Assembly (NCBI GenBank): GCA_011523725.1 | Contig: WTGD01000199.1 | Coordinates: 1 to 9,897, forward strand | Direction of reading: 5' to 3' | Length of the DNA stretch: 9,897 bases | Origin: Nitrospinota bacterium | GTDB taxonomy: Bacteria > UBA8248 | Shown here: one piece after another, positions 1 to 6,112 of the stretch | How positions within the stretch are numbered: position 1 is the first letter of the stretch | Layout: each line of letters begins with the position of its first letter | Notes under the pieces: model-generated | The model's input: only the letters and a program-made list of their open reading frames with translations | Told to the model about the DNA's origin: nothing | Databases searched by the model: none | Position numbers and translations under genes: made by a program

Positions 1-346
1 TACCAAGAGCAGTGACTTGATGGAGCTCACCAGTATCGATGATCTCCTGAATCTGATCGAGGAGGGACGTGTCGCCGTCGGTCATCTCGCGCGTCACCTT
101 GAACCCGCTCGTGGGGCCTTCGGTGACGAACTCGATCTGGGCCTTTTCCGCTCTATCGACGTGCTCGGGAGACGCGAAGACGCCCAGCAGGGGATTCTCC
201 ACGCGGATGTACTGATCCGCATCCTCGTCCCGCACCAGGTCGAGCTTGTAGCCGCCCTCGAAGCTGATCAGGATTCCGGCGAAACCGCCGCCGTTTTGCT
301 CCATGATTTCCTTGACTTTATCCGCCGCCGCCTCGGTTATCTTCAT
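1..346 (-). CDS. HesB/IscA-like domain protein without cysteines (partial, C-terminus off window)
   Basis: The reading frame starts at ATG 346-344, with GGAG seven bases upstream, and stays open to the window edge, giving 115 codons without a stop. The N-terminus (MKITEAAADKVKEIME) looks like the first helix of A-type Fe-S carrier proteins (HesB/IscA/ErpA), and a later 'TSGFKV' segment resembles their 'GSGFKI' strand. Canonical members bind Fe-S through one central Cys and a C-terminal CxC. No cysteine occurs in these 115 residues, and the glycine-rich Cys loop is replaced by an acidic segment, so cluster binding is unlikely unless the missing C-terminus supplies ligands. The gene is separated from the cupin gene upstream by 134 bp containing a candidate promoter, so it is probably not part of that operon. 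The family call rests on pattern similarity only. A short unrelated conserved protein is possible. Confidence 0.5.
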   Translation of the reverse strand, partial: MKITEAAADKVKEIMEQNGGGFAGILISFEGGYKLDLVRDEDADQYIRVENPLLGVFASPEHVDRAEKAQIEFVTEGPTSGFKVTREMTDGDTSLLDQIQEIIDTGELHQVTALG

Positions 347-402
347 GGCTTTGCTCCAATATTTTTTATCCAGGAATGATGACTATTCCCATACGCCTTT
401 CA

Positions 403-430
403 AGCATAACACGGCGCGACTGAAAGGCAA
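403..430 (-). promoter_or_regulatory. Candidate sigma-70 promoter for the HesB-like gene
   Basis: On the minus strand a TTGCCT -35-like box (430-425) and a TATGCT -10-like box (408-403) are separated by 16 bp, about 55 bp upstream of the start codon at 346. Each box matches four of six consensus bases. This is the only pairing I found in the 134-bp gap, and it supports separate transcription from the cupin genes. Confidence 0.35.
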
Positions 431-455
431 AAGGAATAAACGGATGCCCGCTGTC

Positions 456-468
456 TTCGAGTCTCGAA
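456..468. repeat. Short perfect inverted repeat after the last cupin gene
   Basis: TTCGAG-T-CTCGAA is a perfect 6-bp inverted repeat with a one-base centre, 13 bp beyond the cupin stop codon. No T-run follows in either direction, so it is a poor intrinsic terminator. It could be a protein-binding palindrome or chance. Confidence 0.3.
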
Positions 469-480
469 TGCGAGAAAACG

Positions 481-1338
481 CTAGAGAGGGGTGCGCGCCC
501 TGATGTCCTCTTCGGTCACGTCACCCATGTAGACGTAGCCCGTCTCCGCCACGCTCCCGCTGCCGATGTAGATGCCCACCGCCTCGATGGGCTCGGTATC
601 GCTCAGGTTGTGGAGCCAGTGCTCCACCCCTTTCGGGATGTAGTGGAAGTGTCCGCCGCGCACCTCCACGCGGTCCGGACCCGCCCCCGCCAGGCCGTGG
701 CCGCTAATGATGTAGTAGATCTCCTCGCAGTTGTCGTGCCTGTGCTTCTTGTGCACCGCGCCCGGGAAAAAGCGCGCGCGGAACAGCGTCGTATCGCTGC
801 CGTTGTGCCGCCCGATGGGGAGCCTGAAATCGGTGATCGACCAGCCTTCCCCCTCGTTCATGTTCTCAGGTCTTACGTCGTCCAGGTGCACCAGGATGCC
901 GTCGGTGATTCCCTCGCGCGGCATGTCGAGGTCGGCCTGCGTCACGTCGCCGTGAAACCCATAGCCCGTGCCCGCCACGCTCGGCGCGCCGAGGTAGAAA
1001 CCGACCACCATCGCCTCTTCGTCCTTCGTCTCGTTGTAGAAGAAATGCGTCGACCCTTGGGGCATGAGGCGGCAGTGGCCCTCGCGCACCTCGGCGCGTT
1101 GATCCCCCTGGCCGACCACGCCGTTTCCCTTGAGATACACCGCGATTTCCTCGCACTCGGAATGTGAGTGCTTCGCGTGCGTGGAGCCGGGCCGGAAGAT
1201 GGAGTGAAAGGCCGTCGTCGAGCTCCCGTGCGCGCCGGTGATGGGCAGGCGGAACTCCGAAATCGCCCAGCCTTCCTTTTCCTCCATCTTCTCGGGCGTT
1301 ACGTCGTCGATGTGTACCAGGGGGTATTGAAGCGGCAT
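481..1338 (-). CDS. Tandem-cupin (bicupin) protein, both metal sites intact
   Basis: A 285-residue soluble protein made of two cupin domains, about residues 1-140 and 147-285. Each repeat opens with a 'DDVxPExM..EGW' segment and closes with 'GDVT'. Cupin motif 1 is complete in both: His57, His59 and Glu63 in the first, His199, His201 and Glu205 in the second. Motif 2 supplies His98 and His240. Both domains should therefore hold a divalent metal through the usual three His and one Glu. The family includes dioxygenases, isomerases, decarboxylases and lyases, so the reaction is not decided. Gentisate-dioxygenase-like bicupins are an analogy, not an identification. ATG 1338 has GAGGA seven bases upstream. 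The gene lies 54 bp after a paralogous bicupin gene on the same strand and is probably the last gene of the dehydrogenase-bicupin-bicupin operon. No signal peptide or membrane segment was seen. Confidence 0.88.
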   Translation of the reverse strand: MPLQYPLVHIDDVTPEKMEEKEGWAISEFRLPITGAHGSSTTAFHSIFRPGSTHAKHSHSECEEIAVYLKGNGVVGQGDQRAEVREGHCRLMPQGSTHFFYNETKDEEAMVVGFYLGAPSVAGTGYGFHGDVTQADLDMPREGITDGILVHLDDVRPENMNEGEGWSITDFRLPIGRHNGSDTTLFRARFFPGAVHKKHRHDNCEEIYYIISGHGLAGAGPDRVEVRGGHFHYIPKGVEHWLHNLSDTEPIEAVGIYIGSGSVAETGYVYMGDVTEEDIRARTPL

Positions 1339-1392
1339 AAAATGTTCCTCACAGAATGGTTGTTCTTCTCAAAACAGGACGGATCGCGGAGC

Positions 1393-2265
1393 CTATTCGA
1401 TAGCGCCCGTCCGCTGTTTCAGGTCCTCTTCGGTCACCGGCCCCAGGTACTCGAAGCCGCTCTCATCCAGCCCGCCCACGCCGATGTACCAGCCGGGCGC
1501 CGAAAGGTCTTCGGTGTCGTCGATGTTCGCGAGCCAGTGCTCCGTAGCGGCGGGGATGTAGTTCACGTCGCCTGCGAACACTTCCCCGCGATCGTTCCCG
1601 ATGCCCGCCAGGCCGCGGCCCTTCAGGATGTAGCAAATCTCCTCGCAGTTGTTGTGGCGGTGCTTCATGTGAATGGTGTGGGGGCCGAAGTAGCCCTGCA
1701 TCCAGCACGAACCCGCGCCGACGCTGCGGTTGAGCGGTTCGTTGAAGTAATCCTGCGTCCAGCCCTCCTCATGCGACACCTTGACGTGGGGAACCTCGTC
1801 GTTGTGCACGAGGGGATGCTTGAGAGCGGCGGCATTGAGCGTGCGCGGGGCGGTGATGTCGGCCTCGGTGATATCGCCGAGGTATATGCGGCCCGTATCC
1901 TTGAAATAGGGAACGCGGTCGTAGAACCCGATGATGACGAGCGGGTCGTGCCGGCCCAGGTTCACGAGCCAGTGCTCCACGCCCTTGGGGATCAGGTGGA
2001 AGTGGCCCGCGTGCACCTCGGCGCGATCCTCCCCCGCGCCCGCCAGGCCGTGGCCGCTCACGACGTAATACTGCATCTGGCAGTTCTCGTAGCGGTGCTT
2101 GTGGATGCGCTCGCCGGGGGCCAGGGTGGCGTGGTACATGATGGAAGAAGATCCTTCCTTCCCGCTCACGACGACCCTGAAATCGGAGACGTTCCAGCCC
2201 TCTTTCTCGTCGAGTTTCTCGGGCGTCACATTGGCGATGCGGATGAATGGGTGCTCAAAAGCCAT
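1393..2265 (-). CDS. Tandem-cupin (bicupin) protein, first metal site degenerate
   Basis: A 290-residue paralogue of the downstream bicupin with the same two-domain layout, about 1-143 and 148-290. In domain 2 the ligands are present: His202, His204, Glu208 and His243. In domain 1 only His57 and His98 remain. The second His of the HxH motif is Tyr59 and the Glu is Gln63, at exactly the positions that are His59 and Glu63 in the paralogue. Domain 1 may thus be non-metallated or structural, while domain 2 is probably the active site. The glycine of cupin motif 2 in domain 2 is also replaced (PAATEH). ATG 2265 follows a strong GAGGAGG site. The gene starts 48 bp after the dehydrogenase stop and precedes the second bicupin, so all three are probably co-transcribed. 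Catalytic role unknown. Confidence 0.88.
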   Translation of the reverse strand: MAFEHPFIRIANVTPEKLDEKEGWNVSDFRVVVSGKEGSSSIMYHATLAPGERIHKHRYENCQMQYYVVSGHGLAGAGEDRAEVHAGHFHLIPKGVEHWLVNLGRHDPLVIIGFYDRVPYFKDTGRIYLGDITEADITAPRTLNAAALKHPLVHNDEVPHVKVSHEEGWTQDYFNEPLNRSVGAGSCWMQGYFGPHTIHMKHRHNNCEEICYILKGRGLAGIGNDRGEVFAGDVNYIPAATEHWLANIDDTEDLSAPGWYIGVGGLDESGFEYLGPVTEEDLKQRTGAIE

Positions 2266-2313
2266 GACGACCTCCTCTTTTGCCGGAGAAAAACCCGCGC
2301 GCGTCGGCGGGCG

Positions 2314-3342
2314 TCAGTTCGCGATATCGATCACCGCCCGGAGCGTGCCGCCGTCACCCCCTGCGTCGACGAACTCGAAGCCCGTCTGGATGTCGTCGAG
2401 CGCGAAGTGGTGGGTGACGAGGGGTTCCAGGTCGATCTGCCCGGTCGCCACCAGGCGGATGGCGCTCTCGAAATCCTCCGGAAGGCCCGCGCGCGAGCCG
2501 ATGACGGTGAGATCCTTGAAGTAATAGGCCTGGCCCGGCACCCCGTCGACCGCAGCCGGCCCGATGCCGAACTGGAGAATCGCGCCGCCGGGGCGCACCA
2601 TGTCGTAGGCCTGCACCATGGTCTCGGCGGCGCCCGCCGTCTCGATGACGATGTCCGCCCCCAGGCCGTCGGTGAGATCGCGCACGGCCTCGACGGGGTC
2701 CACCTCGCCCGCGGGCACGATTTCATCAGCACCCATCTCTTTCGCCACCTCGAGCTTCCACTTGCTCCTCGTGACGGCGATGACGGACGAAGCGCCCGAG
2801 ACTTTCGCCAGCTGCGTATGAAGCAGGCCGCTGCTCCCCTGGCCCAGGACGGCCACGCGCGCGCCCCCGATGTAGGGCGCCTTTCTCTGGCTGTATACGA
2901 CCGTGTAGAGACCCACGAAGTTCGTCGCCGCGGCGAAGCTCACATGTTCCGGGAAGGCGAAGGCTTCGGTCTCGCGCACGGCGATGTACTCGGCGAATGT
3001 GCCCGGCACCTCGCGGCCTCTCAATCCGCCGTGCAGGCAGATGTTCGTCAGTCCGCGCACGCAGTAGAAACACGTTCCGCAACTGGAAAGCGGATTGAGC
3101 ACCACCCGGTCGCCGACTTTGAGCCGCGTGACGCTCTCGCCCACCTGCTCTACCGTGCCCGTGCACTCGTGGCCGGGAATGAGGGGGATGCGCGCGGGCA
3201 TCTTCCCCGCCCAGATGGATACGTCCGTGCCGCAGATGGCCGAAGTCGCCACCCGCACCAGCGCGTGGTCGGCGGGCAGGCCGGGGTCGGGCTGATCGCC
3301 CACGCTCATCACGCGCGTTTTTTCAAGCAAAGCCGCTTTCAT
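2314..3342 (-). CDS. Zinc-dependent medium-chain alcohol/polyol dehydrogenase
   Basis: A 342-residue enzyme of normal length for the zinc-containing MDR family (threonine, sorbitol and alcohol dehydrogenases). The catalytic zinc ligands are Cys37 and the GHE pair His58-Glu59. The structural-zinc lobe is C-x2-C-x2-C-x7-C (Cys88, 91, 94, 102). The Rossmann fold carries GQGSSG at 166-171. At the end of the second Rossmann strand the usual NAD-selecting acidic residue appears to be absent ('AVTRSK', with Thr-Arg), which hints at NADP(H) preference. It should oxidise an alcohol or reduce a carbonyl in the cytoplasm. The substrate is unknown, and its operon with two bicupins suggests an intermediate of the same pathway. 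ATG 3342 has GGAG six bases upstream. It is the first gene of the three-gene unit after a 372-bp gap. Confidence 0.92.
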   Translation of the reverse strand: MKAALLEKTRVMSVGDQPDPGLPADHALVRVATSAICGTDVSIWAGKMPARIPLIPGHECTGTVEQVGESVTRLKVGDRVVLNPLSSCGTCFYCVRGLTNICLHGGLRGREVPGTFAEYIAVRETEAFAFPEHVSFAAATNFVGLYTVVYSQRKAPYIGGARVAVLGQGSSGLLHTQLAKVSGASSVIAVTRSKWKLEVAKEMGADEIVPAGEVDPVEAVRDLTDGLGADIVIETAGAAETMVQAYDMVRPGGAILQFGIGPAAVDGVPGQAYYFKDLTVIGSRAGLPEDFESAIRLVATGQIDLEPLVTHHFALDDIQTGFEFVDAGGDGGTLRAVIDIAN

Positions 3343-3361
3343 GAATTTCTCCGTCGGTTCA

Positions 3362-3375
3362 TGAAATAGATTTCA
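3362..3375. promoter_or_regulatory. Possible operator upstream of the dehydrogenase gene
   Basis: TGAAAT-AG-ATTTCA is a perfect 6-bp inverted repeat lying 20 bp upstream of the dehydrogenase start, just outside the ribosome binding site. It does not match the FadR-type motif near the regulator gene. In AT-rich leader DNA a chance palindrome is quite possible. Confidence 0.25.
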
Positions 3376-3541
3376 GGGAAATTAGAATTACCAAGGCCCA
3401 AGAATACGGCATCGCGCCGATATGGAAAAGCACGGTTGGGAACAAAAGGGAAATGAGATTTGGGGATGACTCGTTCAGGCGGGCGGAATCCGTGCAGGCG
3501 GACGCCCCTTTCGTTATTGTTCGACTACCCATGGCCGTCCT

Positions 3542-3606
3542 CCTGTAGGGACAACCCCCCGTGGTTGTCCCCCAGCAGGACAGGCACGGGGGCCTGTCCC
3601 TACAGG
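3542..3606. repeat. REPIN/MITE-like palindromic element, double hairpin
   Basis: The 65-bp element is bounded by a perfect 12-bp inverted repeat, CCTGTAGGGACA (3542-3553) and its complement (3595-3606). Inside are two independent hairpins: GGGACAACC/GGTTGTCCC (3548-3556 and 3563-3571) and GGACAGGC/GCCTGTCC (3578-3585 and 3592-3599). The outer and inner pairings compete for the same bases, so two alternative folds exist. No coding capacity. The TGTAGGG end recurs at 5771 and 9863. Similar short palindromic intergenic elements are common in environmental genomes, usually moved in trans. Confidence 0.75.
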
Positions 3607-3655
3607 TCAAAAGCGCCTCTCCAAAAATACGGGCCACCCGTTGTCGCCCGCCTGG

Positions 3656-3680
3656 ATTCCAGCGTGCGCCGGAATGACGG
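3656..3680. repeat. Short hairpin repeat of the 'GGAATGACGG' type
   Basis: ATTCC-A-GCG / CGC-C-GGAAT forms an imperfect hairpin (3656-3664 with 3667-3675) followed by GACGG. It is a degenerate relative of the perfect hairpin at 5942-5969, sharing CCGGAATGACG. Typical of dispersed intergenic REP-like repeats. Confidence 0.6.
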
Positions 3681-3714
3681 CTTGCGTTCCCATCTTGCCG
3701 GCAGGTTCCTCCCC

Positions 3715-4878
3715 TCACCGCGCCTCGAAGAAGCGGCGCACGGCGTGGTCGGGGTCGAAGCGGCCCTCTATGGCGTCGCGTAGCCAGTCGGCCACCATGA
3801 GGTAGAAATCGGGCAGGCGCCCGCCCATCGTATGGGCTTCGTTCTCATACACCCAAAGCTCCCTGGGGCCGCCCAGGAGATCGAAGAGCCGCTCGGCGTC
3901 CTCCAGCGGGCACAACTCGTCGAACTCGCCCATCGCCAGGAGAGTGGGACACTTGATGTCGCCGGCGATATGCTCCAGCGTCATCTGCTCGGCCATGGCG
4001 TCGAACTCATCCTCGTCATGGATGTTGGACATGTACTGGTAGTTCGCGCGGTAGGCGGGCTTCCCATGCTTGAAGATGGAGTCTTTCTGGAGATAGACGC
4101 CCATCGCGCCCACGCAGGCCTTGAGACGCGAATCGTGCGCCGCTACGCGCGGCCCCCAGTAGCTGCCCATGCTCCAGCCGTAGAGGCCGACTTTACCGGC
4201 GTCCACCTCGGGGCGGGATTCGAGATAGTCGATGGCCGCAGCGCCCGCGCGCTCGAAGTTGTCCAGCGTCACCCAGGTCTCGCGCGTGTTGCTCTCCCCC
4301 TGGCCGGGGCCGTCGATGCTGAGCGTGGCGAGGCCGCGCCGCCGGAAGTGGTTGTGATAGGGATTGGGGAGAAACTCCTTGATGGTGTCCATCCCCGGCA
4401 CGATGATGACGCAAGGCGCACGCTCCACCCCCGGCACCGTCTGCAGGATGCCCGGAATCGTTTTTCCGTTCTCGAAGGGAATCTCCACGCGCTCGACGGG
4501 GGCTTCATCGAAAAGCTCGATAAACTTCTCATAGCAGGCGATCATCTTCGCGTAGAGTTCGAGCTTTTGCGGCGTGTTCTTGTGGATGACGCCGCAGGCG
4601 GGGCCGTAATAGAGCGCCGCGCGGTGATAGAACTCGGCCGCCGACTCCCTGTGGCCGGCGGCTTCGGCCTCTCTGGCGAGCGCCTCTTCCTGGGCGGCGG
4701 TGCGCGCCCACTCCTTGGGCACCTGGCCCGGAATCTTGATGCGCTCGGTGGTTCTCCTCACGTCGGCGGGCCGGAAGCCCCACTCCACGTACATCACCGA
4801 GCGGAAGGCGTAGACGTCGTGTACCTTGTAGAACTCCTCCGTCACCCACCCCTGGCCGCGGCGGCTCCTGTCATTCAC
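3715..4878 (-). CDS. Alpha/beta hydrolase, FrsA / dihydroxypseudooxynicotine hydrolase-like
   Basis: A serine hydrolase of 387 residues if started at GTG 4878. That start has AGGA (4888-4885) six bases upstream, overlapping the stop codon of the preceding gene. The frame continues upstream to an ATG at 4980, but that stretch lies inside the racemase gene and reads as arginine/proline-rich shadow. Another GTG at 4845 is possible. Residues (from 4878): an N-terminal helical cap (about 1-125), oxyanion segment PGMD (161-164), nucleophile elbow G-W-S236-M-G, Asp320 in 'MGEFDE' and His349 in 'NEAHTMGG'. An N-terminal helical domain followed by the hydrolase core is the layout of 2,6-dihydroxypseudooxynicotine hydrolase, a C-C bond hydrolase, and of FrsA-like esterases. 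Ester or C-C hydrolysis cannot be told apart here. The tight 8-bp gap to the racemase-family gene implies translational coupling. Confidence 0.87.
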   Translation of the reverse strand: MNDRSRRGQGWVTEEFYKVHDVYAFRSVMYVEWGFRPADVRRTTERIKIPGQVPKEWARTAAQEEALAREAEAAGHRESAAEFYHRAALYYGPACGVIHKNTPQKLELYAKMIACYEKFIELFDEAPVERVEIPFENGKTIPGILQTVPGVERAPCVIIVPGMDTIKEFLPNPYHNHFRRRGLATLSIDGPGQGESNTRETWVTLDNFERAGAAAIDYLESRPEVDAGKVGLYGWSMGSYWGPRVAAHDSRLKACVGAMGVYLQKDSIFKHGKPAYRANYQYMSNIHDEDEFDAMAEQMTLEHIAGDIKCPTLLAMGEFDELCPLEDAERLFDLLGGPRELWVYENEAHTMGGRLPDFYLMVADWLRDAIEGRFDPDHAVRRFFEAR

Positions 4879-4884
4879 GAGAAA

Positions 4885-4888
4885 TCCT
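4885..4888 (-). promoter_or_regulatory. Ribosome binding site deciding the GTG start of the hydrolase
   Basis: AGGA is placed six bases before GTG 4878 and overlaps the TAG stop (4889-4887) of the racemase-family gene. This supports a GTG start and termination-reinitiation coupling, rather than the far-upstream ATG at 4980. Confidence 0.5.
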
Positions 4889-5609
4889 ACGCGCGGCGGG
4901 CAGGCGCCAGGTGTTCGCGCAAAAGCGCGCCGCCTTGGGAGGCTTCTCCCTCGAATCCCGCCTTTCTGAGCGTGTGCCACATGGCGGTGGTGTTGCTCGT
5001 GAGCACGGGCTTTCCGAGTGCCGCTTCGAGGACGTCGACCGATTCGAGCGAGCGGAAGTTCGTGCAGCTGATGAAGATGCCGTCAGCTTCCGCGCAGTCC
5101 ACCTCGCGCGCCAGGGCTTCTGAGTTCTCGGGCGGCAGGAAGGCGGGGCACTCGACGTTCTGGCCCCGCTCGGCCACCACCTCGATTCCCTTGTCCTTGA
5201 GGAAGGTCGTGAGCCTGTCGTTCAGCCACTGCGGATAGGGCGAGGCGAGCGCCACTTTGGCGACGCCCATCTCGCGCATGGCCTCGGTGAGGGCGGTGGA
5301 GGTCGTCGTGGCGGGAATGCCCGTCCGCTCCTCGATGACCGCGATGATGTCCTCATCCATGCCGGGGCGCACGAAGCTGCCACCGGTGCAGCCGAAGCAG
5401 ATGGCGTCGAGACTCGCATGGCCGAGCAGGTCGGCGAGTTCGGGCACCACCTCGATCATGTGCAGGAGGGTTTCCTCCTCATCGTCCGTGTGGGCGATGC
5501 GGGTGAAGTGGACCGATACGCCCGCAGGCGCCATGCGCTGGCACTCGTACTCCATCACCGTGTTCCAGGATGGAACGATGAAGCCGAGCTTTTTCTTCCA
5601 ATCCGTCAT
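4887..5609 (-). CDS. Asp/Glu racemase superfamily enzyme, maleate isomerase / arylmalonate decarboxylase-like
   Basis: A 240-residue cytoplasmic protein, the usual length for maleate cis-trans isomerases and arylmalonate decarboxylases. The N-terminal 'VPSWNTVMEYE' (12-22) matches the P-S-x-N-T-x-x-E motif that binds the substrate carboxylate. The two opposing catalytic cysteines of the family are both present: Cys74 in 'GCTGGSF' and Cys182 in 'SCTNFRS'. A two-Cys arrangement favours isomerase or racemase over decarboxylase, since AMDase has only the second Cys. Family members act on maleate, aspartate, hydantoins or 2-substituted malonates, and the substrate here is open. ATG 5609 has GGAGGA seven bases upstream and a strong -10 box about 65 bp away. 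It is first in a two-gene unit with the alpha/beta hydrolase. Confidence 0.88.
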   Translation of the reverse strand: MTDWKKKLGFIVPSWNTVMEYECQRMAPAGVSVHFTRIAHTDDEEETLLHMIEVVPELADLLGHASLDAICFGCTGGSFVRPGMDEDIIAVIEERTGIPATTTSTALTEAMREMGVAKVALASPYPQWLNDRLTTFLKDKGIEVVAERGQNVECPAFLPPENSEALAREVDCAEADGIFISCTNFRSLESVDVLEAALGKPVLTSNTTAMWHTLRKAGFEGEASQGGALLREHLAPARRA

Positions 5610-5671
5610 GGGGAATCCTCCGGTGCGGGGAGTCGGAATCTGTTCGATGGGGAAATGATAAAGAAGCCGGA

Positions 5672-5677
5672 ATTATA
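5672..5677 (-). promoter_or_regulatory. Strong -10 box for the racemase-hydrolase unit
   Basis: The minus strand reads a perfect TATAAT at 5677-5672, 62 bp before the ATG at 5609. No good -35 box is found at 16-18 bp, so an activator or an extended upstream element may be needed, or the match may be fortuitous in this AT-richer gap. Confidence 0.42.
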
Positions 5678-5705
5678 AGTCCATCGCCCGGAAAACGCGC
5701 GAACA

Positions 5706-5917
5706 GGGGTTGTTGCAAAACCCTGCAATACCAGTATGACGGCGACAGGAAACCGCCTTGCCGAAGGGTGTGTAGGGGCCGCATATATGCGGCCCACATG
5801 CCGCGAATCGGTCGGGTCGCATATATGTCGGACATATATGTCCGACCTACAAAATCAACTCCATTCGCCATACCCTACGCGTCAAACGCGATCGCATCGG
5901 GCTTTTTCAACAACCCC
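5706..5917. repeat. MITE-like segment with GGGGTTGTTG terminal inverted repeats
   Basis: GGGGTTGTTG (5706-5715) is matched by its exact complement CAACAACCCC (5908-5917), enclosing 212 bp without coding capacity and with the double palindrome at 5771-5851 nested within. The same GGGGTTGTTG word recurs at 9810-9819, again ahead of a TGTAGGGG palindrome. No target-site duplication was evident by eye. Confidence 0.45.
5771..5851. repeat. REPIN/MITE-like element with two 20-bp perfect palindromes
   Basis: TGTAGG (5771-5776) and CCTACA (5846-5851) bound an 81-bp element holding two perfect 20-bp palindromes: GGGCCGCATATATGCGGCCC (5776-5795) and GTCGGACATATATGTCCGAC (5827-5846). Both have CATATATG centres. 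The layout (TGTAGG end, two self-complementary cores, complementary end) repeats that of the element at 3542-3606, with different core sequence. Confidence 0.75.
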
Positions 5918-5941
5918 TCATCGTTCGGAATCGACTACCCC

Positions 5942-5969
5942 CGTCATTCCGGCAAAAGCCGGAATGACG
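5942..5969. repeat. Perfect 12-bp hairpin, REP-like
   Basis: CGTCATTCCGGC (5942-5953) and GCCGGAATGACG (5958-5969) pair perfectly around an AAAA loop. It lacks a downstream T-run on either strand, so it is more likely a dispersed repeat than a terminator. A degenerate relative sits at 3656-3680. Confidence 0.7.
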
Positions 5970-6027
5970 AGCAAAACCGCACCGCCTCGTAGGGGTTTCT
6001 TGATTCCCGACGGGAGTGTGCACAACA

Positions 6028-6056
6028 AAAGGGCGGCCCGGATCGAGCCGCCCTTT
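6028..6056 (-). terminator. Intrinsic terminator-like hairpin after the DRE-TIM gene
   Basis: AAAGGGCGGC (6028-6037) and GCCGCCCTTT (6047-6056) form a perfect 10-bp stem with a 9-base loop, 57 bp past the DRE-TIM stop codon. On the minus strand the stem is followed by a short U-rich stretch (CCCTTTTGTTG). It should end the regulator/M24/DRE-TIM transcription unit and separates it from the racemase-hydrolase unit. Confidence 0.7.
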
Positions 6057-6112
6057 CATTTTGTTTCTGCCGTGCGCGGGCCAAACACCAACCCGCTGCT
6101 ACGAAATGAAAC

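Larger units (their letters stand above)
3343..3714. other. Intergenic region with palindromic elements and upstream region of the dehydrogenase operon
   Basis: This 372-bp gap holds the leader of the dehydrogenase operon on the right-to-left strand (roughly 3343-3480, AT-richer than the genes) and a repeat-rich part (3542-3680). An open frame on the minus strand crosses it (3359-3718), but it is built largely from repeat sequence, and its codon content is unlike a gene. No strong promoter pair was seen; TATTCT on the minus strand about 60 bp from the start codon is the best -10-like box. No terminator for the hydrolase gene was recognised, although the hairpins here could act as one. Confidence 0.6.
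5610..6112. other. 503-bp intergenic region: promoter, nested repeats and terminator, no gene
   Basis: From left to right: the leader and -10 box of the racemase-family gene (5610-5680), a repeat-bounded segment (5706-5917) with a nested double palindrome, a perfect 12-bp hairpin (5942-5969), and the terminator of the DRE-TIM gene (6028-6056). Open frames across it are short and consist of repeat sequence. I see no RNA gene or protein. Confidence 0.65.

Noticed and set aside
1168..3369. 733-codon open frame on the plus strand
   Set aside because: It lies antisense to the two bicupin genes and the dehydrogenase, has no recognisable domain, is full of His/Arg/Val/Asp expected from reverse reading of high-GC codons, and lacks a suitable ribosome binding site.
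3359..3718. 119-codon minus-strand frame in the 372-bp gap
   Set aside because: Consists mostly of palindromic repeat sequence ('HSGARWNPG' is the common translation of a GGAATGACGG-type repeat) and has no ribosome binding site or homologue-like motif.
4879..4980. 34-codon N-terminal extension of the hydrolase from ATG 4980
   Set aside because: It overlaps the conserved C-terminal end of the racemase-family protein in another frame, is Arg/Pro/Gly-rich, and a GTG with a well-placed AGGA begins after it.
3832..5238. 468-codon open frame on the plus strand
   Set aside because: Antisense to the alpha/beta hydrolase and racemase-family genes. No domain motifs and a reverse-frame composition.
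3542..5969. CRISPR array
   Set aside because: The repeats are individual palindromic elements at irregular spacing with non-identical cores. There are no regularly spaced repeats or spacers and no cas genes.
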